From assembly GCF_001591505.1 (NCBI RefSeq), contig NZ_BCVA01000008.1:88910-152909 (forward strand): 64,000 nt of DNA. The letters are read 5' to 3'. Source of the stretch: Neobacillus niacini NBRC 15566. GTDB lineage: Bacteria; Bacillota; Bacilli; Bacillales; Cytobacillaceae. The translations under genes were made by a program, and so were the position numbers. Under the pieces are notes generated by a model that had not been told where the DNA came from, did not search any database, and saw nothing but the letters and a program-made list of their open reading frames with translations. This document shows positions 23,308 to 31,178 of the stretch, one piece after another (position 1 is the first letter of the stretch; the number at the start of each line of letters is the position of its first letter).

Positions 23308-24781
23308 TTTAGCAGGTGCGCTTTTATTAGCGGGGTGCAACAGTACAGCATCGAACGAAAAAGATTCAGCAAAGGAAGTTGACAAAAACAGTACCGCAGA
23401 AATTTCTTGGTTAAACATTCTGCATACAGCTTCGCCGCCGACAGATACAGTATTAGACCAAATCGAGAAAAAAACAAATACAGAAATTAAATTTTCTTGG
23501 ATCCCAGATGCCTCAAAAGAGGAACGTCTAAATACAGCATTAGCTTCCGATTCATTAGCAGATATTGTTACTTTAACCATTTTGGAGAATTCTTCTGTTC
23601 GTAATGCCTTGAAATCAGGGATGTTCTGGAATGTAGAAGATTATCTAGATGAGTTCCCTAATCTAAAAGCGATTACAAAAGACATTCGTGTCTCAGCCTC
23701 AATTGAAGGTAAATTATACGGCATTCCGTTCCAAAAAGATTTAGCACGAAATGGTGTTGTCATTCGGAAAGATTGGTTAGATAAAGTAGGTTTGGCTGTT
23801 CCAAAAACAACAGAAGAATTAATGGAAGTAGCGAAAGCGTTTACAGAAAAGGATCCGGATGGAAATGGAAAAAATGATACGACTGGATTTATGGATCGTA
23901 GTGATTTAATCTTTGGTGCCTTCAAAACATTAGGTTCGTACCACGGCACTCCAAATAATTGGCAGGTGGATAAAAAGGGCAATTTTACCGCTGAGTTTGA
24001 AACAGATGGCTATATTAAAACGATGGACTACATGAAAGAGTTATATGAAAACGGCTGGATCAACAAGGACTTTGCTGTAACAGCCAAAACAGATCAGCAG
24101 CAAAACTTTGCACAAGGCAAGGCGGGTATTTATGTTGGTGCCTTATTCGACGCTAAAAATCTTCAAACAATGGCGGCAGGTATCCAGGACAATATGGAAC
24201 TTGCTTTAGTCAATGATATGACATCTGATTCAAATTCTGAACGAGCCATTTGGTCTGCAGGGAATGGTATTGGCGGACTTCTCGCATTCCCGCGTTCGGA
24301 AGTAAAGGATGAAGCAGAGTTAAAACGTCTTCTTCAATTTGTAAATGATTTAATCGATCCTGAAACCTATACGCTAATGACCTACGGTATTGAAGGTACA
24401 CATTATAAACTCAATGATGAGGGTGCATATGAGATTATTAACCAAGATTTATGGCAGCAAGAAGTTCAGCCATTTGCAGCTTCACGTCCGAAAGAAAGCG
24501 GTTTTGGTCTAAAGGATCCTAACCCAATTAAAGCACTAGCAGATGAAATGATTGCTGAAAACGCAGAATATGCTGTCTTTAACCCTGCGGTACCTTTAGA
24601 ATCACCAACTTTCACTACACAAGGTTCAGAATTGCAAAAGATTATTACGGACGCTACTTATCAATACATTTTGGGTGAAATCTCACTCGATGATTTTAAG
24701 AAAGCCGTTAAAAATTGGAATGACCAAGGCGGAAAAACAATAAAAGAGGAATACAAAGCAGCATATAACGAGGCAAAATAA
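23270..24781 (+). CDS. Extracellular solute-binding lipoprotein for an oligosaccharide importer
   Basis: The 503-aa lipoprotein has a signal peptide with lipobox LAGC (Cys23), followed by a family 1 sugar-binding fold. Marks include EISWLNIL, YGIPFQKDLARNGVVIRKDWLDKVG, DPDGNGKNDTTGFM (a calcium-loop-like DxDGNGxND) and NQDLWQQEVQPF near the end. It belongs to the large YtcQ/LplA type (about 500 aa) that binds pectin or rhamnogalacturonan oligomers. I chose ATG 23270 because AAGGAG lies 7 nt upstream; the ATG at 23252 lacks a site. It would deliver substrate to the two permeases. Confidence 0.93.
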   Translation: MKKQKVSKLASVSLAGALLLAGCNSTASNEKDSAKEVDKNSTAEISWLNILHTASPPTDTVLDQIEKKTNTEIKFSWIPDASKEERLNTALASDSLADIVTLTILENSSVRNALKSGMFWNVEDYLDEFPNLKAITKDIRVSASIEGKLYGIPFQKDLARNGVVIRKDWLDKVGLAVPKTTEELMEVAKAFTEKDPDGNGKNDTTGFMDRSDLIFGAFKTLGSYHGTPNNWQVDKKGNFTAEFETDGYIKTMDYMKELYENGWINKDFAVTAKTDQQQNFAQGKAGIYVGALFDAKNLQTMAAGIQDNMELALVNDMTSDSNSERAIWSAGNGIGGLLAFPRSEVKDEAELKRLLQFVNDLIDPETYTLMTYGIEGTHYKLNDEGAYEIINQDLWQQEVQPFAASRPKESGFGLKDPNPIKALADEMIAENAEYAVFNPAVPLESPTFTTQGSELQKIITDATYQYILGEISLDDFKKAVKNWNDQGGKTIKEEYKAAYNEAK

Positions 24782-24883
24782 TCACCAGTGGAGGTCTTTT
24801 TATTGAATTTGTTCAATAAGAATACCTCCATTCTACATCCTGCGTATCAAAATAATAGAAAAGAGAATAGGAGCGTGATCGTG

Positions 24884-25999
24884 ATGAATTGGTCCATTAA
24901 AACAGCAAACTCAATTATGGAAAGGCTGCCTCGTTTATATGAAGACAAAGGATATAAAGGAAAGTGGTCTTATGATTATGGGGTGATATTTAAAGGTTTT
25001 GAAAGAGTTTGGAGGCAAACAGGAGAAGCAAAATATTTTAATTATATCAAAGAAAACATGGATTACTTTATTCAAGAAGATGGATCCATTAAAGGGTATC
25101 ATCTCGATGAATATAATATCGATCATATCAATAATGGAAAAATGTTATTTGTCCTATACAAGGAAACCGGAGAAGAAAAGTATAAAAAAGCTGCTGAATT
25201 ATTACGCAGTCAGCTCGAAACACACCCCAGAACATCGGAAGGTGCATTTTGGCATAAACAAATTTATCCCTATCAAATTTGGCTGGATGGTTTGTACATG
25301 GGCTCACCTTTTTATGCAGAGTATCAAACAACCTTTGCTAATGGAGAAGGGTTAGAAGATATCATTCGTCAGTTTACCATTAGCTATCAACATTTACTAG
25401 ATGAAAAGACAGGGCTTTTATATCATGCCTGGGATGAGAAAAAGGTGCAGCCTTGGGCCAATAAAGAAACAGGTTTGTCTGAAAACTTTTGGGGGCGCTC
25501 AATGGGCTGGTATTTATTAGCGTTAGTAGATACCTTAGAAATTTTGCCAGAAGATACACCGAATCGGTACTCTCTTGTACAGATTACAGAGAAAACATTG
25601 AAAGCTCTTGTAAACTATCAAGATGAATCAAGTGGTGTCTGGTATCAAGTACCAGATAAGAGACATGAAAAGGGTAATTACTTAGAAGCTTCCTGCAGCA
25701 GCATGTTTGTATGTGCAATAGCAAAAGGGATTCGTCTGGGGGTTCTGGATCGAAATGTATGGGAAAACCAATTAAGAAAATCGCATCAAGGATTATTGGA
25801 CGAATTTGTATTGCTAACAAAAGAAGGCTGGGTGAATTTAAATAAGAATTGTCAGGTTGCTGGTTTAGGAGGACATGACAAGCGTGATGGTACCTATACC
25901 TATTACATTAGTGAGCCGATTATATGTAATGACCAAAAAGGGCTCGGTGCGTTTTTACAAGCTTTAGCTGAATTTGAAGAAGTAATGAATAAGGAGTAA
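24884..25999 (+). CDS. Unsaturated rhamnogalacturonyl hydrolase (GH105, YteR/YesR-like)
   Basis: GH105 enzymes hydrate the 4,5-unsaturated uronic residue left by lyases and so release it from rhamnogalacturonan or pectin disaccharides. The sequence shows the alpha/alpha six-barrel marks: GVIFKGFERVWRQTGE, RTSEGAFWHKQIYPYQIWLDGLYMG with the catalytic Asp, LLYHAWDE, ENFWGRSMGWYLLALVD and YLEASCSSMFVCAIAKG. There is no signal peptide, so it acts in the cytoplasm on imported products. Two ribosome binding sites exist: GGAGGT before TTG 24803 and AGGAG before GTG 24881/ATG 24884. I chose ATG 24884 from the usual family length; the longer form would add 27 residues. Confidence 0.93.
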   Translation: MNWSIKTANSIMERLPRLYEDKGYKGKWSYDYGVIFKGFERVWRQTGEAKYFNYIKENMDYFIQEDGSIKGYHLDEYNIDHINNGKMLFVLYKETGEEKYKKAAELLRSQLETHPRTSEGAFWHKQIYPYQIWLDGLYMGSPFYAEYQTTFANGEGLEDIIRQFTISYQHLLDEKTGLLYHAWDEKKVQPWANKETGLSENFWGRSMGWYLLALVDTLEILPEDTPNRYSLVQITEKTLKALVNYQDESSGVWYQVPDKRHEKGNYLEASCSSMFVCAIAKGIRLGVLDRNVWENQLRKSHQGLLDEFVLLTKEGWVNLNKNCQVAGLGGHDKRDGTYTYYISEPIICNDQKGLGAFLQALAEFEEVMNKE

Positions 26000-26003
26000 A
26001 TAT

Positions 26004-27338
26004 ATGACCACTTACGATATTACCGAATTCGGTGCAAGAAACGATGGGAGTTTATGTACGCAATTTATCCAGAAGGCCATTGATGAAGCCACTGAAAACG
26101 GCGGCGGACAAATCTTGATTCCGTCAGGTGTCTTTTTCACAGGTGCTTTGTTTTTAAAAAATAATGTTGAATTGCATTTATCTGCAGGGAGCACTTTAAA
26201 ATTTTCGGATGAACAAGAGGACTATCCAGTGGTCGTTTCTCGTTGGGAAGGTGTTGTGCGAGAGGTTTATGCGTCTTGTATCTATGCAGAAGATGCACAA
26301 AATATTTCTATTACTGGTTTTGGCAGAATTGATGGCAATGGGGAGAAATGGTGGCATATTTTCCGCAATGAGCGAGAAAAGCTGGCATATCCACGTCCGA
26401 AATTGATTAGTTTTGATGGATGTGAGCACATCTCCATTCGAGATGTAACCTTAATCAATTCACCAAGCTGGACCGTGAATCCGATTCGTTGTCACGATGT
26501 AACAGTCGATAATCTATCTATTATCAACCCATCAGACTCACCTAATACGGATGGAATTGACCCAGAATCTTGTAAAAACGTAAGAATCAGCAACTGCCAC
26601 ATTGATGTAGGGGATGACTGTATTGCGATTAAATCGGGCACGGAAGATACTGCTGAAAGGGTATCTTGTGAAAACATTACGATTACCAACTGTACAATGG
26701 TTCACGGCCATGGGGCAGTGGTATTTGGCAGTGAGATGAGTGGGGATATTCGGAATGTTACGATTAGCAACTGCACCTTCCAGGATACCGATCGAGGAAT
26801 TCGCTTTAAATCACGGCGTGGACGTGGAGGAGTCGTGGAAGATATTCGTGTCGACAATATTGTTATGGAACGGGTAATGTGTCCATTTATTTTGAACCTA
26901 TATTACTTCTGTGGGCCAAAAGGAAAGGATAAATATGTTTGGGATAAAAACCCCTATCCAATAACGGAAGAAACACCGATGTTTAGACGAATCCATTTTG
27001 CTAATATTACCGCTCGAAATGTTCATGCATCCGCTGGTTTTATCTATGGCTTAGCGGAGCAATATGTTTCCGAGATAACATTTAATAATATTGATATTTC
27101 TATGGCAGAAAATGCGATTCCAGGGAAACCTGCGATGATGGCAGGAATAGAGGATATGAATAATCGAGGTTTTTATGTAGGATTCTCCAAAGACATCCTA
27201 TTTAATCGCATAACCATAGAGAATCATGAAGGTCCAGCTTTCCATGTTGAGTATAGCGAGGAAGTAGAGATTACCCATTGCAAGTCAAAGAATACAAAGT
27301 CTGAAGAAGTACTCCTTAAGGAAGTAGGGGTAGTGTGA
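26004..27338 (+). CDS. Cytoplasmic polygalacturonase-type glycoside hydrolase (GH28)
   Basis: This 444-aa right-handed beta-helix hydrolase has the GH28 motif set: the NTDGIDPES segment, DVGDDCIAIKSG with the catalytic Asp pair, GHGAVVFGSEMSG with the His, and RGIRFKSRRGRGG, the substrate-binding Arg-Lys element. GH28 members cleave alpha-1,4-galacturonosyl or galacturonosyl-rhamnosyl bonds. Without a signal peptide it must act on short oligogalacturonides inside the cell, probably as an exo-enzyme giving galacturonate for UxaC. It starts 4 nt after the GH105 stop (GGAG site) and overlaps the next gene by 4 nt. Confidence 0.93.
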   Translation: MTTYDITEFGARNDGSLCTQFIQKAIDEATENGGGQILIPSGVFFTGALFLKNNVELHLSAGSTLKFSDEQEDYPVVVSRWEGVVREVYASCIYAEDAQNISITGFGRIDGNGEKWWHIFRNEREKLAYPRPKLISFDGCEHISIRDVTLINSPSWTVNPIRCHDVTVDNLSIINPSDSPNTDGIDPESCKNVRISNCHIDVGDDCIAIKSGTEDTAERVSCENITITNCTMVHGHGAVVFGSEMSGDIRNVTISNCTFQDTDRGIRFKSRRGRGGVVEDIRVDNIVMERVMCPFILNLYYFCGPKGKDKYVWDKNPYPITEETPMFRRIHFANITARNVHASAGFIYGLAEQYVSEITFNNIDISMAENAIPGKPAMMAGIEDMNNRGFYVGFSKDILFNRITIENHEGPAFHVEYSEEVEITHCKSKNTKSEEVLLKEVGVV

Positions 27339-28234
27339 TTGAAAAAAGGCGTAGTCAACTGATTGATTTGTTAGGGGAACGTACACAATCGGAAAACCTA
27401 TCTGCACAATTAATTAGTCTAGAGAAGAGACAGGGGTATGTTTTAGAAAGTTTAATGCTGCATTTAAATGACATTGAAACTGTCCCCACTTATTTTGCTA
27501 AACCATTGAATGCGGTTGAACCTTTACCAACAGTTATCTTTAATCATTCACATGGCGGCAATTTTGAACAAGGGAAAGAAGAACTCTTAACCAGCAGCTC
27601 TTATTTGCAAAACCCTTCCTTCCTTGAAGAGATAATCGAACTTGGGTTTGCTGTTTGTTCAATAGATATGTGGGGCTTTAACCAACGCAAAGGCAAACAA
27701 GAAAGTGAATTGGTAAAGGAAATGCTATTAGATGGCCAGACTCTGTGGGGGATGCGGATATTCGATAACATGGCACTGCTAGATTATCTGGAAACGCGGT
27801 CCGATGTAGCTCACACCAGAATAGCCACAATTGGAATGTCAATGGGTGGATTAATGAGCTGGTGGCTGGCAGCACTAGATGAGCGTATAAAGGTCACAGT
27901 CGACATCGCAGCACAAGTGGATATCGAGACATTAAAACAGAAACGTGGTTTGGATCATCATGGATTCTATTATTATGTTCCTGGGTTTCTAAAATATTTT
28001 TCTACACTAGCAGTTCAAGAAATGATTGCCCCAAGGCCACGTCTTAGTATGATCGGTAAGGATGATCGAATGTGTCCCATTGATGGAGCAGAATTTTTAA
28101 ACGAACGATTGAAAAAGACATATGAACAACAATCTGTTTCTCAAAATTGGGAAGGCCGAATTCTCACAGGGGGACATCAGGAAACAAAGGAAATGAGAGC
28201 ATTATGGAAGACATTCTTAAAAAAACACCTTTAA
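27335..28234 (+). CDS. Alpha/beta hydrolase, probable carbohydrate esterase
   Basis: This 299-aa alpha/beta hydrolase of the dienelactone/acetyl-xylan-esterase type has an oxyanion region FNHSHGGNFEQGKEE, the nucleophile elbow GMSMGGLMSWW (Ser in G-x-S-x-G), the acid region SMIGKDDRMCP and a late His in TGGHQETKEM. It probably removes acetyl, methyl or feruloyl groups from pectic oligomers. It has no signal peptide. The GTG start overlaps the GH28 stop (GTGTGA), and its end overlaps the pectinesterase start by 31 nt, so the three are translationally linked. The exact ester bond is unknown. Confidence 0.85.
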   Translation: MIEKRRSQLIDLLGERTQSENLSAQLISLEKRQGYVLESLMLHLNDIETVPTYFAKPLNAVEPLPTVIFNHSHGGNFEQGKEELLTSSSYLQNPSFLEEIIELGFAVCSIDMWGFNQRKGKQESELVKEMLLDGQTLWGMRIFDNMALLDYLETRSDVAHTRIATIGMSMGGLMSWWLAALDERIKVTVDIAAQVDIETLKQKRGLDHHGFYYYVPGFLKYFSTLAVQEMIAPRPRLSMIGKDDRMCPIDGAEFLNERLKKTYEQQSVSQNWEGRILTGGHQETKEMRALWKTFLKKHL

Positions 28235-29142
28235 TTTTTCTAAAAAGTCTAATTGTAGGAAGAAAAGAAATTTGTGATTTTTCGAGTATTCAAGATGCTC
28301 TAGATAGCTGTCGTGACGTAGAGGGACCGGTAAAAATAACGGTTTTAAGTGGATTGTATTATGAAAATATTGCCTTATATCAATCAAATATTACATTGAT
28401 AGGAATAGGTTTTGTTAGGATTATCGGAAATCGTTACGCACTACAAAAAGATGAACATCTACGGGAAATAGGTACATTTCAGACCGCGACTCTGTTTATC
28501 AACGGTGAAAATATTTGTTTAGAAAATATCGAGATTAGTAATATTGCAGGACCCGGTGAAAAGGTGGGCCAGGCGATTGCCTTATATAGTGAAGGAAACA
28601 ACGTAACCTTTAAAAATTGTTCTTTTAGAGGGCAGCAAGACACCATTTGTCTGGGGCCGCTGCCAGAAATGCAAAAAAATGGCCAGCCTTTTTCTACTCC
28701 TGAAATAAGGACGATATATACAGAAAACAAGAGTCATTTTATTCATTGCTATATAGAAGGAACTGTTGATTATATTTTTGGTGGTGGTGAAGCAGTGTTT
28801 GAAAGCTGTGAAATTAAGTCATTGAAGAGACCAAACAACAAAGATGGCTATGTTACTGCTGCCTCAACTTCAAAAAATAAAAAAGGTTTTTATTTTAATC
28901 AATGTTTTATTACGGCTGACGCAGATGTTAAAAATGTCTTTTTAGGAAGACCATGGCGCCCCTACTCGAAAACTACATTTGCCAACTGTGTGATAGGTTC
29001 ACATATACATCCAAATAGATGGGATGATTGGGGAAACAAAGCTAATAGAATAACGGTAACTTATAAGGAGATCAACAATCTATATAGCGATCAAGGTGAT
29101 AGGAACAAGTTAGATTGGGTTGATTTCATACAACTAGATTAA
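28204..29142 (+). CDS. Pectinesterase (CE8), cytoplasmic form
   Basis: Pectin methylesterases free the carboxyl groups of methyl-galacturonate so that hydrolases and lyases can act. The beta-helix protein carries the CE8 active-site set: FRGQQDTICLG (Gln, Asp), GTVDYIFGGGEAVFE (Asp) and LGRPWRPYSKTTF (Arg, Trp). It has no signal peptide, which fits an enzyme for short imported methylated oligomers. I chose ATG 28204 (312 aa), the first Met that gives a normal N terminus; an ATG at 28147 lies far inside the upstream gene. The ribosome binding site (AAGGA, 12-13 nt away) is weak, suggesting coupling. Confidence 0.9.
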   Translation: MEDILKKTPLIFLKSLIVGRKEICDFSSIQDALDSCRDVEGPVKITVLSGLYYENIALYQSNITLIGIGFVRIIGNRYALQKDEHLREIGTFQTATLFINGENICLENIEISNIAGPGEKVGQAIALYSEGNNVTFKNCSFRGQQDTICLGPLPEMQKNGQPFSTPEIRTIYTENKSHFIHCYIEGTVDYIFGGGEAVFESCEIKSLKRPNNKDGYVTAASTSKNKKGFYFNQCFITADADVKNVFLGRPWRPYSKTTFANCVIGSHIHPNRWDDWGNKANRITVTYKEINNLYSDQGDRNKLDWVDFIQLD

Positions 29143-29161
29143 TAGGAAAGGAACATGGAGA

Positions 29162-29623
29162 ATGAAGCGGAAATGGGAAGTGATAATTGGAATAGCAGCT
29201 GTGATACTTTGTGTGATTTTCTTAGGCGGGTTTTCATTAACAATCACTTCTATGGAAGAGAGTACTTACACGACAACGGTTTTTCCGATCCTACAGGAGG
29301 GGGTTTCGGAGGAATATGTTTCAGAGAGCTTTGAAGCAGTGAAAGCGTTAGCTACATGGTTTGGTGTTACGCTGCTGATCGTATTTATCCTAGTTGCTTT
29401 TGCTGCATTATCGATTTGGCGGAATAAGTATCCTAAAAGGGGAGCTGTTCTCTTTATTTGTACCGGCTTAGTAACATTAATGGGTACACAATTTATTGCT
29501 TTTCCTATTGCTTTTCTCTTTTTTATTGCAGCCGGCTTGTGCCTGTTTAGAAAATTAAAGGAAAAAGAAGGAGTAGAAAATGTATCAAACAAAAATTACC
29601 AATCCGATTTTACCAGGATTTAA
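29162..29623 (+). CDS. DUF4064-type small membrane protein
   Basis: The 153-aa product has an N-terminal helix (about residues 8-28), a short extracytoplasmic segment, then three more hydrophobic helices ending in a charged KLKEKEG tail. The MKRKWEVIIGIAAVIL start and four-helix layout match DUF4064 proteins of Firmicutes, whose function is unknown. It sits between pectinesterase and GH43 genes and overlaps the latter by 44 nt, so it is expressed with the pectin enzymes. A role in the importer or in envelope protection is possible but unsupported. Confidence 0.65.
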   Translation: MKRKWEVIIGIAAVILCVIFLGGFSLTITSMEESTYTTTVFPILQEGVSEEYVSESFEAVKALATWFGVTLLIVFILVAFAALSIWRNKYPKRGAVLFICTGLVTLMGTQFIAFPIAFLFFIAAGLCLFRKLKEKEGVENVSNKNYQSDFTRI

Positions 29624-31157
29624 TCCAGATCCATTTATTCTAAAGGTAGAAGATACGTATTATATTGCTGTTTCTTCTTTTGAATGGCTGCCAGGTGTAC
29701 GCATTTATCATTCAAAGGATTTAGTCAATTGGGAACATGAAACCGATATTTTAACGAATCAAGTAGATTTACGCGGTAATCCACAAAACGGAAGTATTTG
29801 GGCGCCGCAACTTAGTTACTCTGAAGGTTTATTTTTTCTAGTCTATACCGATGTAAAAAGTACAAAACGGCCATTTAAAGACAGTCATAATTATCTAATT
29901 TCAGCACCTAGTATCAATGGTCCATGGTCGACACCCGTGTACTTGAATAGCAGCGGTTTTGATCCCTCTTTATTCCACGATACCGATGGACGTAAGTGGC
30001 TGTTAAATGAAATTTGGGATTATCGATTAGAAACAGGCAATAAATCAGCAGGAGTTGTTCTTCAAGAATACGACCCTGAAAAACAAATGTTAACAGGACC
30101 TGTCTATAAAATTTTTGATGGTACAGAATTGGCAAAAACAGAAGCTCCACATATTTATCGTCATAATGATTATTACTATTTAATCACCGCAGAAGGTGGA
30201 ACAGGTTCTGGCCACTCTGTAACGGTCTGCCGTGCAAAAGAACTCACTGGACCATATGAATTGGATCCTCACTATCCAATGTTGACTGCTAGTGATAAAC
30301 CTGAATCACCATTGCAATGTTCGGGTCACGGCAGTATTATTCAGACCCCAATGGGCAACTGGTATATGGTCTATTTGTGCACCCGGCCATTAATGGGAAA
30401 AGCAGCGATACTAGGACGTGAAACGGCTATTCAAGAAGTTTACTGGACAGAAGATGGCTGGCTGCGATTAGTAGATGGAGGCAATGGACCATTGGCAGAA
30501 ACAGAGATCATAACGGCAGAACCAGTTGTACAAGAGATTAATACAAACTTCCGTGATAATTTTACAGGTGTCCTCGATAAAGAGTGGAATAGCCTCCGTA
30601 TATTGGCGGATGACTCTTGGTGTGATTTAACTAGCAGAGAAGGGTATTTACGTTTAATCTCTGGTGATTCCATTCAATCGTTATTTGAACATCATATATT
30701 GGCCATCCGTCAAAAAGATTTCCAGTTTCATGCATCTACGAAAATTGACTATACCCCAAGAACATATAATCAAATGGCTGGATTACTGCTGTACTTAAAT
30801 GATAGTAATTACCTTTATTCCTACCTGACTTATGATGAGGAAAAAGGCCGTGTTCTTCGCTTGATGAAATGCTTAGATGGTGAATTTACTTTAGCTCCAG
30901 ACATTATTCCAACAGAAGAGGGCGAAGTAGAGTTAAAGATTGAAGTCAACGGACCAGTTGGAAGGTTTTATTATAACATGGGTGACAAATCACATTGGCA
31001 AGGACTTGGAGAACCACAAGACTTGTTATTCCTGGCGGGAGGATTTACCGGTAACTTTGTAGGAATAGCAGTTCATGATATGGACCGGAAAGCGGGATCC
31101 TATGCGGATTTTGATTTCTTTGAATACCGTGGACTTGATCGTAGTAACAATAATTAA
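29580..31157 (+). CDS. GH43 family glycoside hydrolase (beta-xylosidase/arabinofuranosidase type)
   Basis: The 525-aa protein has a five-bladed beta-propeller GH43 catalytic domain followed by a C-terminal beta-sandwich (about residues 320-520, starting after a DNFTG segment) as in subfamily 11/12 beta-xylosidases. NPDPFI carries the catalytic base Asp17, SGFDPSLFHDTDGRKWLLN holds the pKa modulator Asp, and KTEAPHIYRHNDYYYL holds the acid Glu. It would remove xylose or arabinose from pectin side chains. There is no signal peptide. GAAGGAG lies 6 nt before the ATG. The specific sugar cannot be told from motifs alone. Confidence 0.93.
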   Translation: MYQTKITNPILPGFNPDPFILKVEDTYYIAVSSFEWLPGVRIYHSKDLVNWEHETDILTNQVDLRGNPQNGSIWAPQLSYSEGLFFLVYTDVKSTKRPFKDSHNYLISAPSINGPWSTPVYLNSSGFDPSLFHDTDGRKWLLNEIWDYRLETGNKSAGVVLQEYDPEKQMLTGPVYKIFDGTELAKTEAPHIYRHNDYYYLITAEGGTGSGHSVTVCRAKELTGPYELDPHYPMLTASDKPESPLQCSGHGSIIQTPMGNWYMVYLCTRPLMGKAAILGRETAIQEVYWTEDGWLRLVDGGNGPLAETEIITAEPVVQEINTNFRDNFTGVLDKEWNSLRILADDSWCDLTSREGYLRLISGDSIQSLFEHHILAIRQKDFQFHASTKIDYTPRTYNQMAGLLLYLNDSNYLYSYLTYDEEKGRVLRLMKCLDGEFTLAPDIIPTEEGEVELKIEVNGPVGRFYYNMGDKSHWQGLGEPQDLLFLAGGFTGNFVGIAVHDMDRKAGSYADFDFFEYRGLDRSNNN

Positions 31158-31178
31158 TCATAAAGGTGGTTTGGATAG

